Shown here: positions 39,107 to 48,688 of the stretch, piece by piece | Position numbering within the stretch: the first letter of the stretch is position 1 | Layout of the letters: every line of letters starts with the position of its first letter | Source of the DNA: Trichothermofontia sichuanensis B231 | Lineage (GTDB): Bacteria; Cyanobacteriota; Cyanobacteriia; B231 | Assembly: GCF_026240635.1 (NCBI RefSeq) | Contig: NZ_CP110848.1 | Span: 2,501 to 66,500, forward strand | Length of the DNA stretch: 64,000 nt | Reading direction: 5' to 3' | Notes under the pieces: model-generated | Database searches by the model: none | Seen by the model: only the letters and a program-made list of their open reading frames with translations | What the model was told of the DNA's origin: nothing | Program-made: the position numbers and the translations under genes

Positions 39107-39949
39107 ATGGACTTGCGTTCTGATCTCACCCCAGCTTCCCCACCTGACCAATCTCCGCCTGCTGACTGGCCACCTCTGGATTATGCCCGTTCGCGCAGCC
39201 GGCGGGAACGGCGCAGCGTTGCCACCGGCGAAGCAGCGACGCCGGTAACCGTGCGGCTGGAGGATATCACCAAAATCTATGGCGCTGGTGACACGGAAGT
39301 GCGTGCGCTGGATGGAATTTCCCTCACGATTGCGCAGGGGAGTTACTGCGCCATTATGGGATCATCGGGATCGGGCAAATCTACGGCGATGAATGTGATT
39401 GGTTGCCTCGATCGCCCGACCAGTGGTCGGTACTACCTCGATGGCCTTGACGTTTCCCAGCTTGCGGATAATGAGCTGGCTCAAATTCGGAACCGCAAGC
39501 TTGGTTTTGTGTTCCAGCAATACCACCTTTTGCCCCAACTCAGTGCGCTGGATAATGTGATATTACCGATGGTCTATGCCAATGTGCCCCAGCGGGAACG
39601 GCGGGAACGGGCGATCGCAGCGTTGGAGCGGGTGGGGTTAGGCAATCGTCTGTATAATCGTCCCAATCAACTCTCTGGGGGTCAGCAGCAACGGGTGTCG
39701 ATCGCCCGCGCCATTGTCAACCAGCCGGTGCTCCTCCTCGCCGATGAACCCACGGGGGCACTGGATTCCAAAACCACGGCAGAAGTGCTGGATCTGTTTC
39801 GCGAATTAAACGAGAGTGGGATTACCTTAGTGGTGGTTACCCACGAGCCGGATGTGGGTCGCACTGCTGATCGCATCATCTGGTTCCGTGATGGCCGCGT
39901 GTTGCATGATAATCTAACCCCCGACGCGATCGATGACATGCTGCATTAG
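39107..39949 (+). CDS. MacB/LolD-type ABC transporter ATPase
   Basis: The frame extends to ATG 39017, but ATG 39107 has an AGGA site close upstream and is preferred (280 aa). It has Walker [10 protein letters not shown], the signature LSGGQQQR, Walker [12 protein letters not shown] and the H-loop VTHEPD. Such ATPases drive MacB-, FtsX- or LolCE-type permeases in export of lipoproteins, peptides or drugs. The permease is not adjacent. About 45 residues at the N-terminus are Pro/Ser-rich and not part of the fold. Confidence 0.88.
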   Translation: MDLRSDLTPASPPDQSPPADWPPLDYARSRSRRERRSVATGEAATPVTVRLEDITKIYGAGDTEVRALDGISLTIAQGSYCAIMGSSGSGKSTAMNVIGCLDRPTSGRYYLDGLDVSQLADNELAQIRNRKLGFVFQQYHLLPQLSALDNVILPMVYANVPQRERRERAIAALERVGLGNRLYNRPNQLSGGQQQRVSIARAIVNQPVLLLADEPTGALDSKTTAEVLDLFRELNESGITLVVVTHEPDVGRTADRIIWFRDGRVLHDNLTPDAIDDMLH

Positions 39950-40045
39950 CTGCATGAATTGCATCCGGGTAGCGTCGTGCTGCCCCCTGATCATCCCTTT
40001 TTTACCCTTTAATATCCTTAACTTGCCCTTAACTTGGCCTCGTCT

Positions 40046-40645
40046 ATGCCCTCCGACTCGAAACGGGATGTTGTCCCCCCTACCCCCGCCCCAAAACCGC
40101 CAACGGGTTGGCAAAAATTCTGGCAAGGTCAACGGGAAAATTTACAAATTCTGGCGATCGCCCTGGCGCTGGCGATCTTGATTCGGGGCTTGGTGGCCGA
40201 ACCTAGGGTCATTCCTTCCGACTCAATGGTTCCTACCCTGCTGGCGGGCGATCGCCTAGTGGTAGAGAAAGTATCCTATCGCCTGCACCCACCCCAAACC
40301 GGCGATATTGTTGTTTTTGAGCCACCTCCCGTTCTGCGTACCCTGGGTTATCGGCCCGATCAAGCCTTCATCAAACGCGTCATTGGTCGGGCGGGGCAAG
40401 TGATCCAGGTCAAAGCCGGTCAAGTTTACGTTGACGGTAACCCACTCGTAGAAAACTATATTGCCGAGCCACCAGACTATACCTGGGGACCCGCGATCGT
40501 ACCGGCCCATCACTTATTTGTCATGGGTGATAACCGTAATAATAGCAACGACTCCCACGTGTGGGGATTCCTCCCAGAGGCGAACGTCATCGGTCGGGCA
40601 TGGCTCCGGTTTTGGCCCTGGCAGCGATGGGGGCGAATCTCGTGA
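40046..40645 (+). CDS. lepB: Signal peptidase I
   Basis: The frame extends to TTG 40034; ATG 40046 is the likely start (199 aa). A membrane anchor (about residues 30-50) precedes the catalytic Ser60 in IPSDSMVPTL and the general-base Lys110 in FIKRVIGRAG. The boxes GDIVVFEPP and MGDNRNNSNDSH are also present. It removes signal peptides from exported proteins on the trans side of the membrane. Cyanobacteria typically have two such enzymes. Confidence 0.93.
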   Translation: MPSDSKRDVVPPTPAPKPPTGWQKFWQGQRENLQILAIALALAILIRGLVAEPRVIPSDSMVPTLLAGDRLVVEKVSYRLHPPQTGDIVVFEPPPVLRTLGYRPDQAFIKRVIGRAGQVIQVKAGQVYVDGNPLVENYIAEPPDYTWGPAIVPAHHLFVMGDNRNNSNDSHVWGFLPEANVIGRAWLRFWPWQRWGRIS

Positions 40646-40673
40646 ATCTCGTGATGGTCAAATCTCAGGGAGA

Positions 40674-41033
40674 CTAGCCACCCAGGGGTGCAAAGGGCAG
40701 GAAGTGATAAATCACACTATTAATGACTCCCAGCAGAATTGCGCCCAATAGGGCACTCCAGAATCCCCAGCGTAGCTGGAAACCAGGCACCAACCACGCG
40801 GCTAACCCAAAAATAATCGCATTGATCACAATCGCGAAGAGACCAAAGGTTAAGAAAGTAATCGGGAAAGCGAGAAAAGCAATAACGGGGCGGACGAGGG
40901 CATTTAAAATGCCAAAAACGACCGCAGAAATCAGGGCTTTACTAAGGCTGGCAATTTCAACCCCCACGGGTAGACGAGAAATAATTAACAGGCTCAGAGT
41001 GGTCACCAGCCAGGCAACTAACAGGCCAGTCAT
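40674..41033 (-). CDS. Phage holin family 4 (PF04020, YvlD-like) membrane protein
   Basis: The 119-residue protein has four hydrophobic segments and the family pattern of short loops with Pro (ALVRPVIAFLAFPITFLTFG). A GGAGA site lies upstream of the ATG. Despite the family name, most members are ordinary bacterial membrane proteins of unknown role. It converges with lepB. Confidence 0.8.
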   Translation of the reverse strand: MTGLLVAWLVTTLSLLIISRLPVGVEIASLSKALISAVVFGILNALVRPVIAFLAFPITFLTFGLFAIVINAIIFGLAAWLVPGFQLRWGFWSALLGAILLGVINSVIYHFLPFAPLGG

Positions 41034-41218
41034 GGCAGTCTCCTGATCGATTGTTTAAGATTATCTAGCTCTATCATACTGGCCCGGGCTAACGACCGAT
41101 GCCCTGATTTCCCGACCGGCGACTGACCTGCAACCTACCCCATTCCGGGATAAGATTAAAGATTTACGGATTGATTAATGCCCACCGAGTCCCGATTGCA
41201 CGCCCATCCATCATCCCC

Positions 41219-42151
41219 ATGCTGTCCCATTCCCAAGTTTTCCGCACAGCCGTTCGTGCCAAGGAATTTTTGATTACGGCTGAGGTGATGCCGCCGAAAG
41301 GGGCCAACCCCGATCGCATGATTGCGATGGCCCAGTGTTTGCGTCAGCGGGTTCATGCTGTCAACGTCACCGATGGTAGTCGGGCAGTGTTGCGGATGTC
41401 CGCCCTGGCAGCAGCGGCGATTTTGCGGCAACAGGGGATTGAGCCGATCTTTCAGTTGGCCTGCCGCGATCGTAATCGCATTGGCCTCCAGGCAGACCTG
41501 CTGGGGGCGCAAGCCTTGGGCATTGGTAACGTGTTGGCCCTCACGGGCGATCCCGTCAAGGCAGGGGACCATCCCGATGCCCGGAGCGTGTTTGACCTAG
41601 AGTCGGTGCGGCTGTTGCAGGTCATCCAGCAATTGAACCAGGGGCTAGACATCAACGGTAATCCCCTCACGGACGGGGCAACCGACCTGTTTGGGGGGGC
41701 CGCCGTTGACCCCCAGTCCCCCAGTTGGTCTGGATTGCAGCGTCGATTTGAACGCAAGCTGGCTGCGGGGGCGCAATTTTTCCAAAGTCAATTAGTGGCT
41801 GATTTCGATCGCTTGGATAAGTTCATGAATACGATCGCCCGTGGGGTTGATAAGCCCATCTTGGCCGGAATCTTCCTGCTGAAATCAGCCAAAAATGCCG
41901 AATTTATTAACCGGAATGTCCCAGGGGTCCATATTCCCCAGCATTTGATCGATCGCCTCGCCGCCGCTAGTAATCCCCTACGTGAAGGCATGAAAATTGC
42001 CGCAGAGCAGGTCCAATACGCTCGCCAACTCTGCCACGGTGTCCACCTGATGGCGGTAAAACGGGAAGAGTTAATCCCAGAAATTCTGGATATGGCAGGT
42101 CTAGCGCCCTTACGTTCCGATCCATCATCGCCAGCCCAGATGGGGCTATAG
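41219..42151 (+). CDS. Methylenetetrahydrofolate reductase-family protein
   Basis: The frame opens at TTG 41171; ATG 41219 starts the conserved part (310 aa). The fold is the MetF/MTHFR barrel: FLITAEVMPPKGANPDRM, VNVTDGSRAVLRMS, QLACRDRNRIGLQADLLGA and LALTGDP. It would reduce methylene-THF to methyl-THF for methionine, or act in a related one-carbon step. It stands alone on the plus strand, after the divergent holin-like gene. Confidence 0.85.
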   Translation: MLSHSQVFRTAVRAKEFLITAEVMPPKGANPDRMIAMAQCLRQRVHAVNVTDGSRAVLRMSALAAAAILRQQGIEPIFQLACRDRNRIGLQADLLGAQALGIGNVLALTGDPVKAGDHPDARSVFDLESVRLLQVIQQLNQGLDINGNPLTDGATDLFGGAAVDPQSPSWSGLQRRFERKLAAGAQFFQSQLVADFDRLDKFMNTIARGVDKPILAGIFLLKSAKNAEFINRNVPGVHIPQHLIDRLAAASNPLREGMKIAAEQVQYARQLCHGVHLMAVKREELIPEILDMAGLAPLRSDPSSPAQMGL

Positions 42152-42200
42152 CGAAATCAGGGTAAGCCAGCGATCGCTAGGGCAGCAGCCAAAAGCATTT

Positions 42201-42238
42201 GATCCTTCGCTTAAACTAGTGATCCTTCGCTTAAACTA
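42201..42238 (+). repeat. Two-copy 18-20-bp tandem repeat
   Basis: GATCCTTCGCTTAAACTA occurs at 42201-42218 and again at 42221-42238, just before the coiled-coil gene. Confidence 0.75.
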
Positions 42239-42270
42239 AAAGTGCTGACAAGGGAGGCAGGGCAGACGCG

Positions 42271-42846
42271 ATGCAACAACCCCTCAATGAAATACGAGAA
42301 ATACGGGAAGATTTAAGCCAACTGGTTGCCATGAGTGGGGATTTGGTGCGGGCATCCCAGCAGCAGACCCGCAATCTAGAGATCCAAACCCAGCAGATTG
42401 GGCTGATGTCAGAAGCGATCACCGAGTCGCGTCTGGCGGGTGAGGCCCAAGGTCAGCGCATGGAACAGGGGTTTGCGGAAATGCGGCTCGGCTTTGATCG
42501 CCTCGATCAAGCCATCGAGGCCCAAGGTCAGCGCATGGAACAGGGGTTTGCGGAAATGCGGCTCGGCTTTGATCGCCTCGATCAAGCCATCGAGGCCCAA
42601 GGTCAGCGCATGGAACAGGGGTTTGCGGAAATGCGGCTCGGCTTTGATCGCCTCGATCAAGCCATCGAGGCCCAAGGTCAGCGCATGGAACAGGGGTTTG
42701 CGGAAATGCGGCTCGGCTTTGATCGCCTCGATCAAACCCTGGATCGCTTAGCTGAAGTAACCCAATCCCAGGGACAGCAGATGCTATCAGTGGTGCAACA
42801 ATTAGCCCAAGTGATCGATCGCCTAGTGACGGCGCGCGATCGCTAA
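42271..42846 (+). CDS. Coiled-coil protein with four identical 25-residue repeats
   Basis: The 191-residue protein is rich in Glu, Gln, Arg and Leu and predicted to be almost wholly helical. Residues 58-157 are four copies of a 25-residue unit (EAQGQRMEQGFAEMRLGFDR...), each encoded by 75 bp. No signal peptide or membrane segment is seen. I do not recognise a function; related cyanobacterial hypothetical proteins with such heptad-like repeats exist. It lies alone between the MTHFR and reductase genes. Confidence 0.6.
   Translation: MQQPLNEIREIREDLSQLVAMSGDLVRASQQQTRNLEIQTQQIGLMSEAITESRLAGEAQGQRMEQGFAEMRLGFDRLDQAIEAQGQRMEQGFAEMRLGFDRLDQAIEAQGQRMEQGFAEMRLGFDRLDQAIEAQGQRMEQGFAEMRLGFDRLDQTLDRLAEVTQSQGQQMLSVVQQLAQVIDRLVTARDR
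42442..42741 (+). repeat. Four tandem 75-bp coding repeats
   Basis: Units begin at 42442, 42517, 42592 and 42667 and are essentially identical in DNA, apart from the last six bases of the fourth copy. The identity at silent positions points to very recent expansion. Several frames on both strands stay open across the array. Confidence 0.95.
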
Positions 42847-43028
42847 CGCTTGGCGACGAGATGGGATCGATGGCCCCAATTGTCGGGAGCGAGTAACTGC
42901 TGTAGGTTAAGTTAGTCCGTGAACACCTCTTCTGCGCTGATTAACAGAGCAGTGGCCTACACGTTGGGCCAAGTCGGTTACCCTGATGTTCCCGTATTGG
43001 TGCTTTTCTCTCATCCTACCTTCTTGGA

Positions 43029-44168
43029 GTGGCTAAGCGTTCTATGTTTGATTGTGTAATCGTTGGGGCTGGCCCAGCCGGTGGCACTGCGGCCTATCAT
43101 TTGGCGAAGCGTGGTCGCTCCGTGGCGGTGCTCGAAAAGGCAACGTTACCCCGCTACAAACCCTGTGGGGGGGGCGTCTCGCCCGCTATCGCCCAGTGGT
43201 TCGACTTTGACTTTTCCCCAGCGGTGTCGCTGAAAACCAATAAGTTGCGTTATACCTGGAAGCTCGGTGATCCGGTGGAAACGGAGGTGAACCTGTCTGA
43301 ACCCATTTGGCTCGTGCGGCGGGATGTGTTTGATCATTTTCTGATCCAACAGGCTCAAGCCCAGGGGGCAGAACTGCGAGATGGGACCGAAGTCACAGGA
43401 ATTTCCTTTCACAGTAACCACTGGCAAGTAAATACGGCCACTGGGCCTGTGCAAGCGCGGTATTTGATTGCAGCCGATGGCGCTAAGGGACCGCTGGCGG
43501 CCTGGTTAGGGTTTAAGCCCCGGAAACCCCGGTTAGCGGCGGCGATCGAAATTAACAACAGTCTTGCAGCGGCGCCAGCCCCCGTTCACTTTGAGTTTGG
43601 GTTGGTCAAAAACGGTTATATCTGGAATTTTCCCAAGGCCGACGGCTATTCGATCGGGGTCGGCACCTTGCGGGGGGGTGAACCCAAGGACTTTACCAAG
43701 GTCCTGCAAGACTACGTTCAGGCGTACAACCTCGATCGCACCACCGGCCAACAGTATGATCATGCCCTGTGCCTCTGGGAAGGTCCCCAAACCCTCCATA
43801 CCCAGCAGGCATTGCTGGCCGGGGAGGCAGCAAGTGTGGCCGATCCCTTTACTGCCGAGGGAATTCGGCCCGCCATGTTTACGGGGGGCAAGGCTGCTGC
43901 CGCGATCGATGCCGCCCTAGGAGGCGATCTGGCAGCTCTGGAGAGATACACCCAGCAGGTCAATGAAGAATGGGGCAGCGAGATGGTATGGGCACAGCGT
44001 CTGGCTGGTATTTTCTATCGCATCCCAGGGGTTATTTACCGCACGGTCGTCAAGCAGGATGGCACCACCCAACGGATGGCGGAAATCCTCTGTGGTGAGA
44101 TCCGCTATAGCGATGTGGCTGAAGGGGCCATCAAACGCTTAACCCGCTTTATCCCTGGCTTTGGCTAA
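43029..44168 (+). CDS. Geranylgeranyl-reductase-family FAD enzyme
   Basis: The 379-residue flavoprotein begins at GTG 43029 or ATG 43044. It has the dinucleotide-binding GAGPAGGTAAYHLAKRG, the KPCGGGVSP motif of the family and the FAD-contact segment GEAASVADPFTAEGI. Relatives reduce geranylgeranyl groups of chlorophyll, tocopherol or archaeal lipids. It is shorter than and different from canonical ChlP, so its substrate is uncertain. The last 20 bp overlap the convergent kinase gene. Confidence 0.82.
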   Translation: MAKRSMFDCVIVGAGPAGGTAAYHLAKRGRSVAVLEKATLPRYKPCGGGVSPAIAQWFDFDFSPAVSLKTNKLRYTWKLGDPVETEVNLSEPIWLVRRDVFDHFLIQQAQAQGAELRDGTEVTGISFHSNHWQVNTATGPVQARYLIAADGAKGPLAAWLGFKPRKPRLAAAIEINNSLAAAPAPVHFEFGLVKNGYIWNFPKADGYSIGVGTLRGGEPKDFTKVLQDYVQAYNLDRTTGQQYDHALCLWEGPQTLHTQQALLAGEAASVADPFTAEGIRPAMFTGGKAAAAIDAALGGDLAALERYTQQVNEEWGSEMVWAQRLAGIFYRIPGVIYRTVVKQDGTTQRMAEILCGEIRYSDVAEGAIKRLTRFIPGFG

Positions 44169-47100
44169 GTTGGAACTGCTGGGGAGCTTGCCAGGGGGAC
44201 AAGGGGCAGTGGAGGGGAAGGGTGATAATGAAGTTGAGGCAGTGGTTGACGTTTTCGACCGTAATCGTCCCCTGTAAATGTTCAACCAATCGTTTGACCA
44301 GGGTTAGCCCTAAGCCCGTCCCCCCATGCTTCCAGGGATCATTGCTGGGAATGCGATAGAACTTATCAAAGATGCGATCGAGTTCCGCTGGGGGTAAATT
44401 AACGCCAGAATTGCTGACCACAATTAATAAATTGCCCATCGCTAGATGGGCATCAATGCGAATCTGTTCGCCAGCAGGAGTGTATTTGCAGGCATTAGTC
44501 AGGAGTTCGGTCAGCACTCGCCCCAGGCAAGAAAAGTCAGTGGTTACGGGTGGAATCTCTTGAGAAACGGTGATCGTTAGCTGTTGTTGATGCTGAGCAG
44601 TCCGCTCTAGAAAAGGTTCAGTAACGTGGTGAATCCAATCTTCCAGGTTAAGCAGAGCTAAATCCAGAGGTTGACTCCCAGCTTCTAGTCGGGATAAATC
44701 CAGCAGATCATTGATCAGGGCAATCTCGCGTTCACACTCATGTTGGAGAATATGAAAATACTGTTCGATCTTTTGATGCTCGCCTTGAAAGTAATTAGCC
44801 TTTCTGAGGAAAACTTCCAACATTTGAATTGACATTTTGATGTTCGCCATGGGCGATCGCAGTTCATGGGAAACGGTACTTAAAAAGTCATCCTTCAGGT
44901 AATTCAGTCGTTCTAATTCCTGGACTTGGGCTTGGGCAGCCTTATAGAGGCGAGCTTGCCGAATCGCGATCGCGCACTGGCTAGCGACCTGTTCCGCGAG
45001 GAACATTTCCAGCGAGTCAAAAATTTCGTCACGGGGTTTGAATAACCAAAGATCCCCTAGGGGACCCTGATCATCGCGCATAGGACAAACAAGCGTAGTG
45101 CAATGATGCTTGCCCTGGCGCACTAAGTCAACAGCTCGCCAACAAAACTGGCAACTTTGGCCCTTGAGTACCTGACGGTAGATTTCAGTGTAATCGGCAA
45201 TGGTTACGATTTTCCCCTGGGCAGGGGGCAGATTGTGGGTGTATTCAAAGGCGATCGTAGAGGTTAGCAACGCTTCGTCATAAATTCCCGCATCACACCC
45301 TTCAATCTGGAGGGTTTTGGTGAGGGCTTCGACCACGGTTTGGAGGATCTGGTTCTCATCAAGGGTATCCCGGACCTTATCCGTAATGTGCTTGAGGAGG
45401 GCTTCAAATTCTAGTGCTCGCTGGAGAGCAAGGGTACGCTCCCGAACCTGGGCCTCCAGGCCCACATTCAGGGTTTGGACTTGCTGATAAAGTTCTGATT
45501 GCTGAATGGCAATGGCTAACTGGGTGGCGATCGTGACGGCCAATTCTACCTCTAGGGCTTGCCAGGCATGGGGTTGCTCTAGCCGACACAGGCTTAAGCT
45601 ACCCCAAACTGGACGGACACCGGCGTCTGGGCCTCCACCAAAATAGAGAGGAACGAGCAGCCAACTGCCGGGGAAACGGGCCGCCAGATCAGTATTGACC
45701 GGATCCGTCAACTGGCGGGAATCATCAATCTGGACAACTTCCCGTTGTTTCAGCCGTTCGGCTAGGGGGTTAGCCGCATCCGCAATTTCCAGCCCAAGGA
45801 GTTCTCCTTGATCATCTAGACGCTGATAACTCGCCACATGTCGCCAAACCTGTTGATCCGGTAGATACTGAACGATGGCTGCCTGATCTACCTGTAAGAG
45901 TTGCGCGATTTCAGTAATCGCCGTGTTAAAAACCTGATCCAGATCCAGCGAATTATGAATCGTTTGAATCACCGAATTAAGTGCCCGTTCCCGTTGGGCT
46001 TGCAGGCGTAGGGCCGCTTCGGCTTGCTTGCGGTCGTGGATATCTTCAAAAACCGCGATCGCATAATCAGCCGTTCCATTCACATCCCGCACCAGCGAAA
46101 CACTCAGGTTTAGCCAGAGCCAGTCCCCATCCTGGCACAGGAAGCGTTTTTCCAGCGAAAACGAAGGAATCTCGCCTGCTAACAACCGTCGCCAATACCG
46201 GTTCAGACGATCGCGCTCAGCCGCCTCAATCAGGGTTAAGAGGCAAAGCCGCGGCCCTTGCTCTGGAGTCTCTAACCAGGCGGCTTCGGGATAGCGCAGC
46301 AACTGGCAGAGCCGTTGATTGACTTGTAAGAAATAGCCCTGCAAATCAATACGAGCAATGCCTACGGCTGCCTGTTCAAAAATAGCGCGCGATCGGGCCT
46401 CGCTGTCCCGCAGGGCCGCCTCGGTGCGTTTGCGTTCAGTAATATCCTCAATAATGCCAATTTCCGATTGCCGTTCCGCCAGTTCATCGTGTACGAGGGA
46501 AACGGTTAAGTAGGCCCAACGGACTTCCCCATCTTTACGGATATACCGCTTCTCTAGGGAGAAAGACTTAATATCCCCCGCAAATAGCTGGCGAGTTAGT
46601 TCCATATCAATGGCCAGATCATCAGGATGGGTCAGGTCTTGCACCGACATCTGCAATAACTCTGCTTTGGTGTAACCGACCAGATCACAAAATCGCTGAT
46701 TAACCTGGAGGTAGTATCCCCGCGCATCGACCTGGGCCATCCCCACTGCTACTTGCTCAAAGATTGCTCGAAACCGGTTTTCACTGGCGCGCAGAGCCAT
46801 CTCAGCCTGTTTGCGTTCAGTCACATCGAGCGTGACCCCATCACCAAGCATCTCGCCAGACTTCAGACGTGTAAAGCGGATCGTATCTTGTAACCACCGC
46901 AGTTGTCCCTGCTGGTTAAAAATCCGATACTCAAAGGTATCCGACTCCAGATTCTCATTCGTATCCTGGCTTCGCTCCTGAACTGCCCGTTGCAGCTTAG
47001 CCAAAAACTGCACCCGATCGTCCGGATGCATGATGTCAAAAAACAAGGCCGAGTTAGCAATAATCTGTTCGGGATCTAAGCCACTGACTTCTCGCTCGCC

Positions 47101-48171
47101 GTCACTGACGTAGAGGAAGGTGACCTGACCCGCTGGATCAACCTGAAATCGGTAAACAGAGCCAGGTAAATTATCGGTAATCAAGGTCAGTAGTTGCTGA
47201 TTTTGATTGAGGATTTGTTCGACCCACTTGCGATCGCTGATATCCGCAATAAATCCCACTAACCGCTGGTGTTCGCTATCGGGAATCGTGGTCAGACAGC
47301 TCCTATCCTCAACCCACAGCCAATATCCCTCATAGTGGCGAACGCGATATTGCTGGCAACGCACTTCCTGACCCAGAAGGTTGGTCGGATTATACAGTTG
47401 CAAGTGTAAATAATCGTCTGGGTGAATACAAGCTACCCAATCTGAGAAGGTTTGGGGGGCAGCCAGGGGCGGATAGCCTAAAATCATCTGGAGGTTGGAT
47501 CCCCACGTCAGGCGATCGCAAGTCAAATCCCATTCATAGAGAATTTGGCCACTGGCTCGTCCAGCCGTTTCGTAGCGATGTTGCCATACCTGAAGTTCAC
47601 GTAGTTGTTGTTGCTGAAGTTTGGCTGCCTGGAGCTGCTCTAGTTTGAGCGATAGGGCGGCGGCGGCACTTTGGAGCAGGGCAACTTCCGTCGCACTCCA
47701 AGGGCGGGCTTCGGAACAATTATCGAAACCGATAAACCCCCAAAACTGACCCCCGACGATCAAGGGGAGTACGAGAATGGACAAAATACCCTGCGGTTCT
47801 AGAACGGCCCGTTCGGATGGAGGGAACTCCGACACCTTGCCCGCGATGATGTCTCCCCGACCCAATACGATTTCCCAGCGGCGAGAAAAGTCGGTGTAGG
47901 GCAGGTGTTGGAGGACAGGGTTATCGATCTGTGGCTCAACACCAACGTTACACCATTCAGCCCGTTGACGCATGATAAGCCGATCGTCACTGTCCCAAAA
48001 GTTTTCAAATATATACACCCGTGAGGCCCCACTGGTTTGCCCCAATCGCTGTAGAGTCTTTTGATAAATGAGAGCAAGCGGATAGTCAGCCAACAGATCC
48101 TGTTGGATTGCAACCAGGGTTTTAAGGTAACGATCGTGTTGATGGGGGGTTGCCAAAACCGTTTCATTCAT
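44149..48171 (-). CDS. Multi-sensor PAS/GAF histidine kinase
   Basis: This 1340-residue soluble kinase has no membrane segment. Order: a GAF domain (about residues 25-180), four PAS domains with PAC segments (about 200-315, 335-455, 465-585 and 590-715), a GAF (about 725-905), a short coiled coil, a further GAF (about 935-1075), HisKA with phospho-acceptor His near residue 1102 (VSHELRSPMANIK), and an HATPase domain (LLTNACKYTP N-box and GTGLGLTLVKRL G-box). No receiver domain is attached and no response-regulator gene is adjacent. The signal is unknown. The middle GAF may bind a small ligand; neither GAF shows an obvious bilin Cys in a GAFxCH-type context. Confidence 0.92.
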   Translation of the reverse strand: MNETVLATPHQHDRYLKTLVAIQQDLLADYPLALIYQKTLQRLGQTSGASRVYIFENFWDSDDRLIMRQRAEWCNVGVEPQIDNPVLQHLPYTDFSRRWEIVLGRGDIIAGKVSEFPPSERAVLEPQGILSILVLPLIVGGQFWGFIGFDNCSEARPWSATEVALLQSAAAALSLKLEQLQAAKLQQQQLRELQVWQHRYETAGRASGQILYEWDLTCDRLTWGSNLQMILGYPPLAAPQTFSDWVACIHPDDYLHLQLYNPTNLLGQEVRCQQYRVRHYEGYWLWVEDRSCLTTIPDSEHQRLVGFIADISDRKWVEQILNQNQQLLTLITDNLPGSVYRFQVDPAGQVTFLYVSDGEREVSGLDPEQIIANSALFFDIMHPDDRVQFLAKLQRAVQERSQDTNENLESDTFEYRIFNQQGQLRWLQDTIRFTRLKSGEMLGDGVTLDVTERKQAEMALRASENRFRAIFEQVAVGMAQVDARGYYLQVNQRFCDLVGYTKAELLQMSVQDLTHPDDLAIDMELTRQLFAGDIKSFSLEKRYIRKDGEVRWAYLTVSLVHDELAERQSEIGIIEDITERKRTEAALRDSEARSRAIFEQAAVGIARIDLQGYFLQVNQRLCQLLRYPEAAWLETPEQGPRLCLLTLIEAAERDRLNRYWRRLLAGEIPSFSLEKRFLCQDGDWLWLNLSVSLVRDVNGTADYAIAVFEDIHDRKQAEAALRLQAQRERALNSVIQTIHNSLDLDQVFNTAITEIAQLLQVDQAAIVQYLPDQQVWRHVASYQRLDDQGELLGLEIADAANPLAERLKQREVVQIDDSRQLTDPVNTDLAARFPGSWLLVPLYFGGGPDAGVRPVWGSLSLCRLEQPHAWQALEVELAVTIATQLAIAIQQSELYQQVQTLNVGLEAQVRERTLALQRALEFEALLKHITDKVRDTLDENQILQTVVEALTKTLQIEGCDAGIYDEALLTSTIAFEYTHNLPPAQGKIVTIADYTEIYRQVLKGQSCQFCWRAVDLVRQGKHHCTTLVCPMRDDQGPLGDLWLFKPRDEIFDSLEMFLAEQVASQCAIAIRQARLYKAAQAQVQELERLNYLKDDFLSTVSHELRSPMANIKMSIQMLEVFLRKANYFQGEHQKIEQYFHILQHECEREIALINDLLDLSRLEAGSQPLDLALLNLEDWIHHVTEPFLERTAQHQQQLTITVSQEIPPVTTDFSCLGRVLTELLTNACKYTPAGEQIRIDAHLAMGNLLIVVSNSGVNLPPAELDRIFDKFYRIPSNDPWKHGGTGLGLTLVKRLVEHLQGTITVENVNHCLNFIITLPLHCPLSPWQAPQQFQLSQSQG

Positions 48172-48544
48172 GCCAAGGGCCAGTCCGTGGTATTACTTAT
48201 GTTATCTAATCCTCCCCTAAAATAAAACCGTACTCAGACGTAAATATCCCACATCCGGCTTGCGGGAATCCTTGAACATTCGCATTAAATCCAGACCCCA
48301 TTCAGGCGCAGAAAACCTTCATCTTTGGGTGCAAGTACTCACTTTTTATGGGTACATCGCTGCCTGCTCTATCCCTGTAGTCCGAGTTAGGCTCGCTATA
48401 CAAAACGCAACCAAAACCCCAGAACCCCTATACAAAAGTGGGGCACTCGATCCCCACCATACTCATGATTGCTGCCTAGCACTCGCTCCAGAGTGCTATC
48501 CTCTCTCCCCCTTGCTGGTGCTTATAGGGGTTGATATTAGTTGA
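48172..48544. other. Intergenic region
   Basis: Nothing but spacer was recognised in these 370 bp. The kinase promoter should lie in the first 100 bp, reading leftwards. Confidence 0.4.
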
Positions 48545-48688
48545 TTAATAGTTGTGAACCTTAGGAATTTCACCATCAAACGGTTGAACTCCAATCGCAG
48601 GATAAGTATCTTCTACGGGCGTAAAAATACGACCGACTGCTTCCATGACGTACTGAATTGCCTGATTGATCTTGTTCCAGAATTTCAT
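48545..48688 (-). CDS. 47-residue conserved-looking small protein
   Basis: A reading frame below common length cutoffs starts at ATG 48688 and has an excellent AGGAGAAA site 5-8 nt upstream. The product begins MKFWNKINQAIQYVMEAVGR, continues with IFTPVEDTYPAIGVQPF and ends in VHNY. The first 23 residues can form an amphipathic helix; the second half is acidic and Pro-rich. Size and layout recall the cyanobacterial AtpTheta/Norf1 ATP-synthase inhibitor family (48 aa in Synechocystis). That link is a guess from size and pattern and is not shown by an alignment. Confidence 0.7.
   Translation of the reverse strand: MKFWNKINQAIQYVMEAVGRIFTPVEDTYPAIGVQPFDGEIPKVHNY

Noticed and set aside
42409-42751. 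Overlapping repeat frames on both strands of the 75-bp array
   Set aside because: Because the unit is a multiple of three, any frame open once stays open; only the 191-residue plus-strand frame extends naturally beyond the array.
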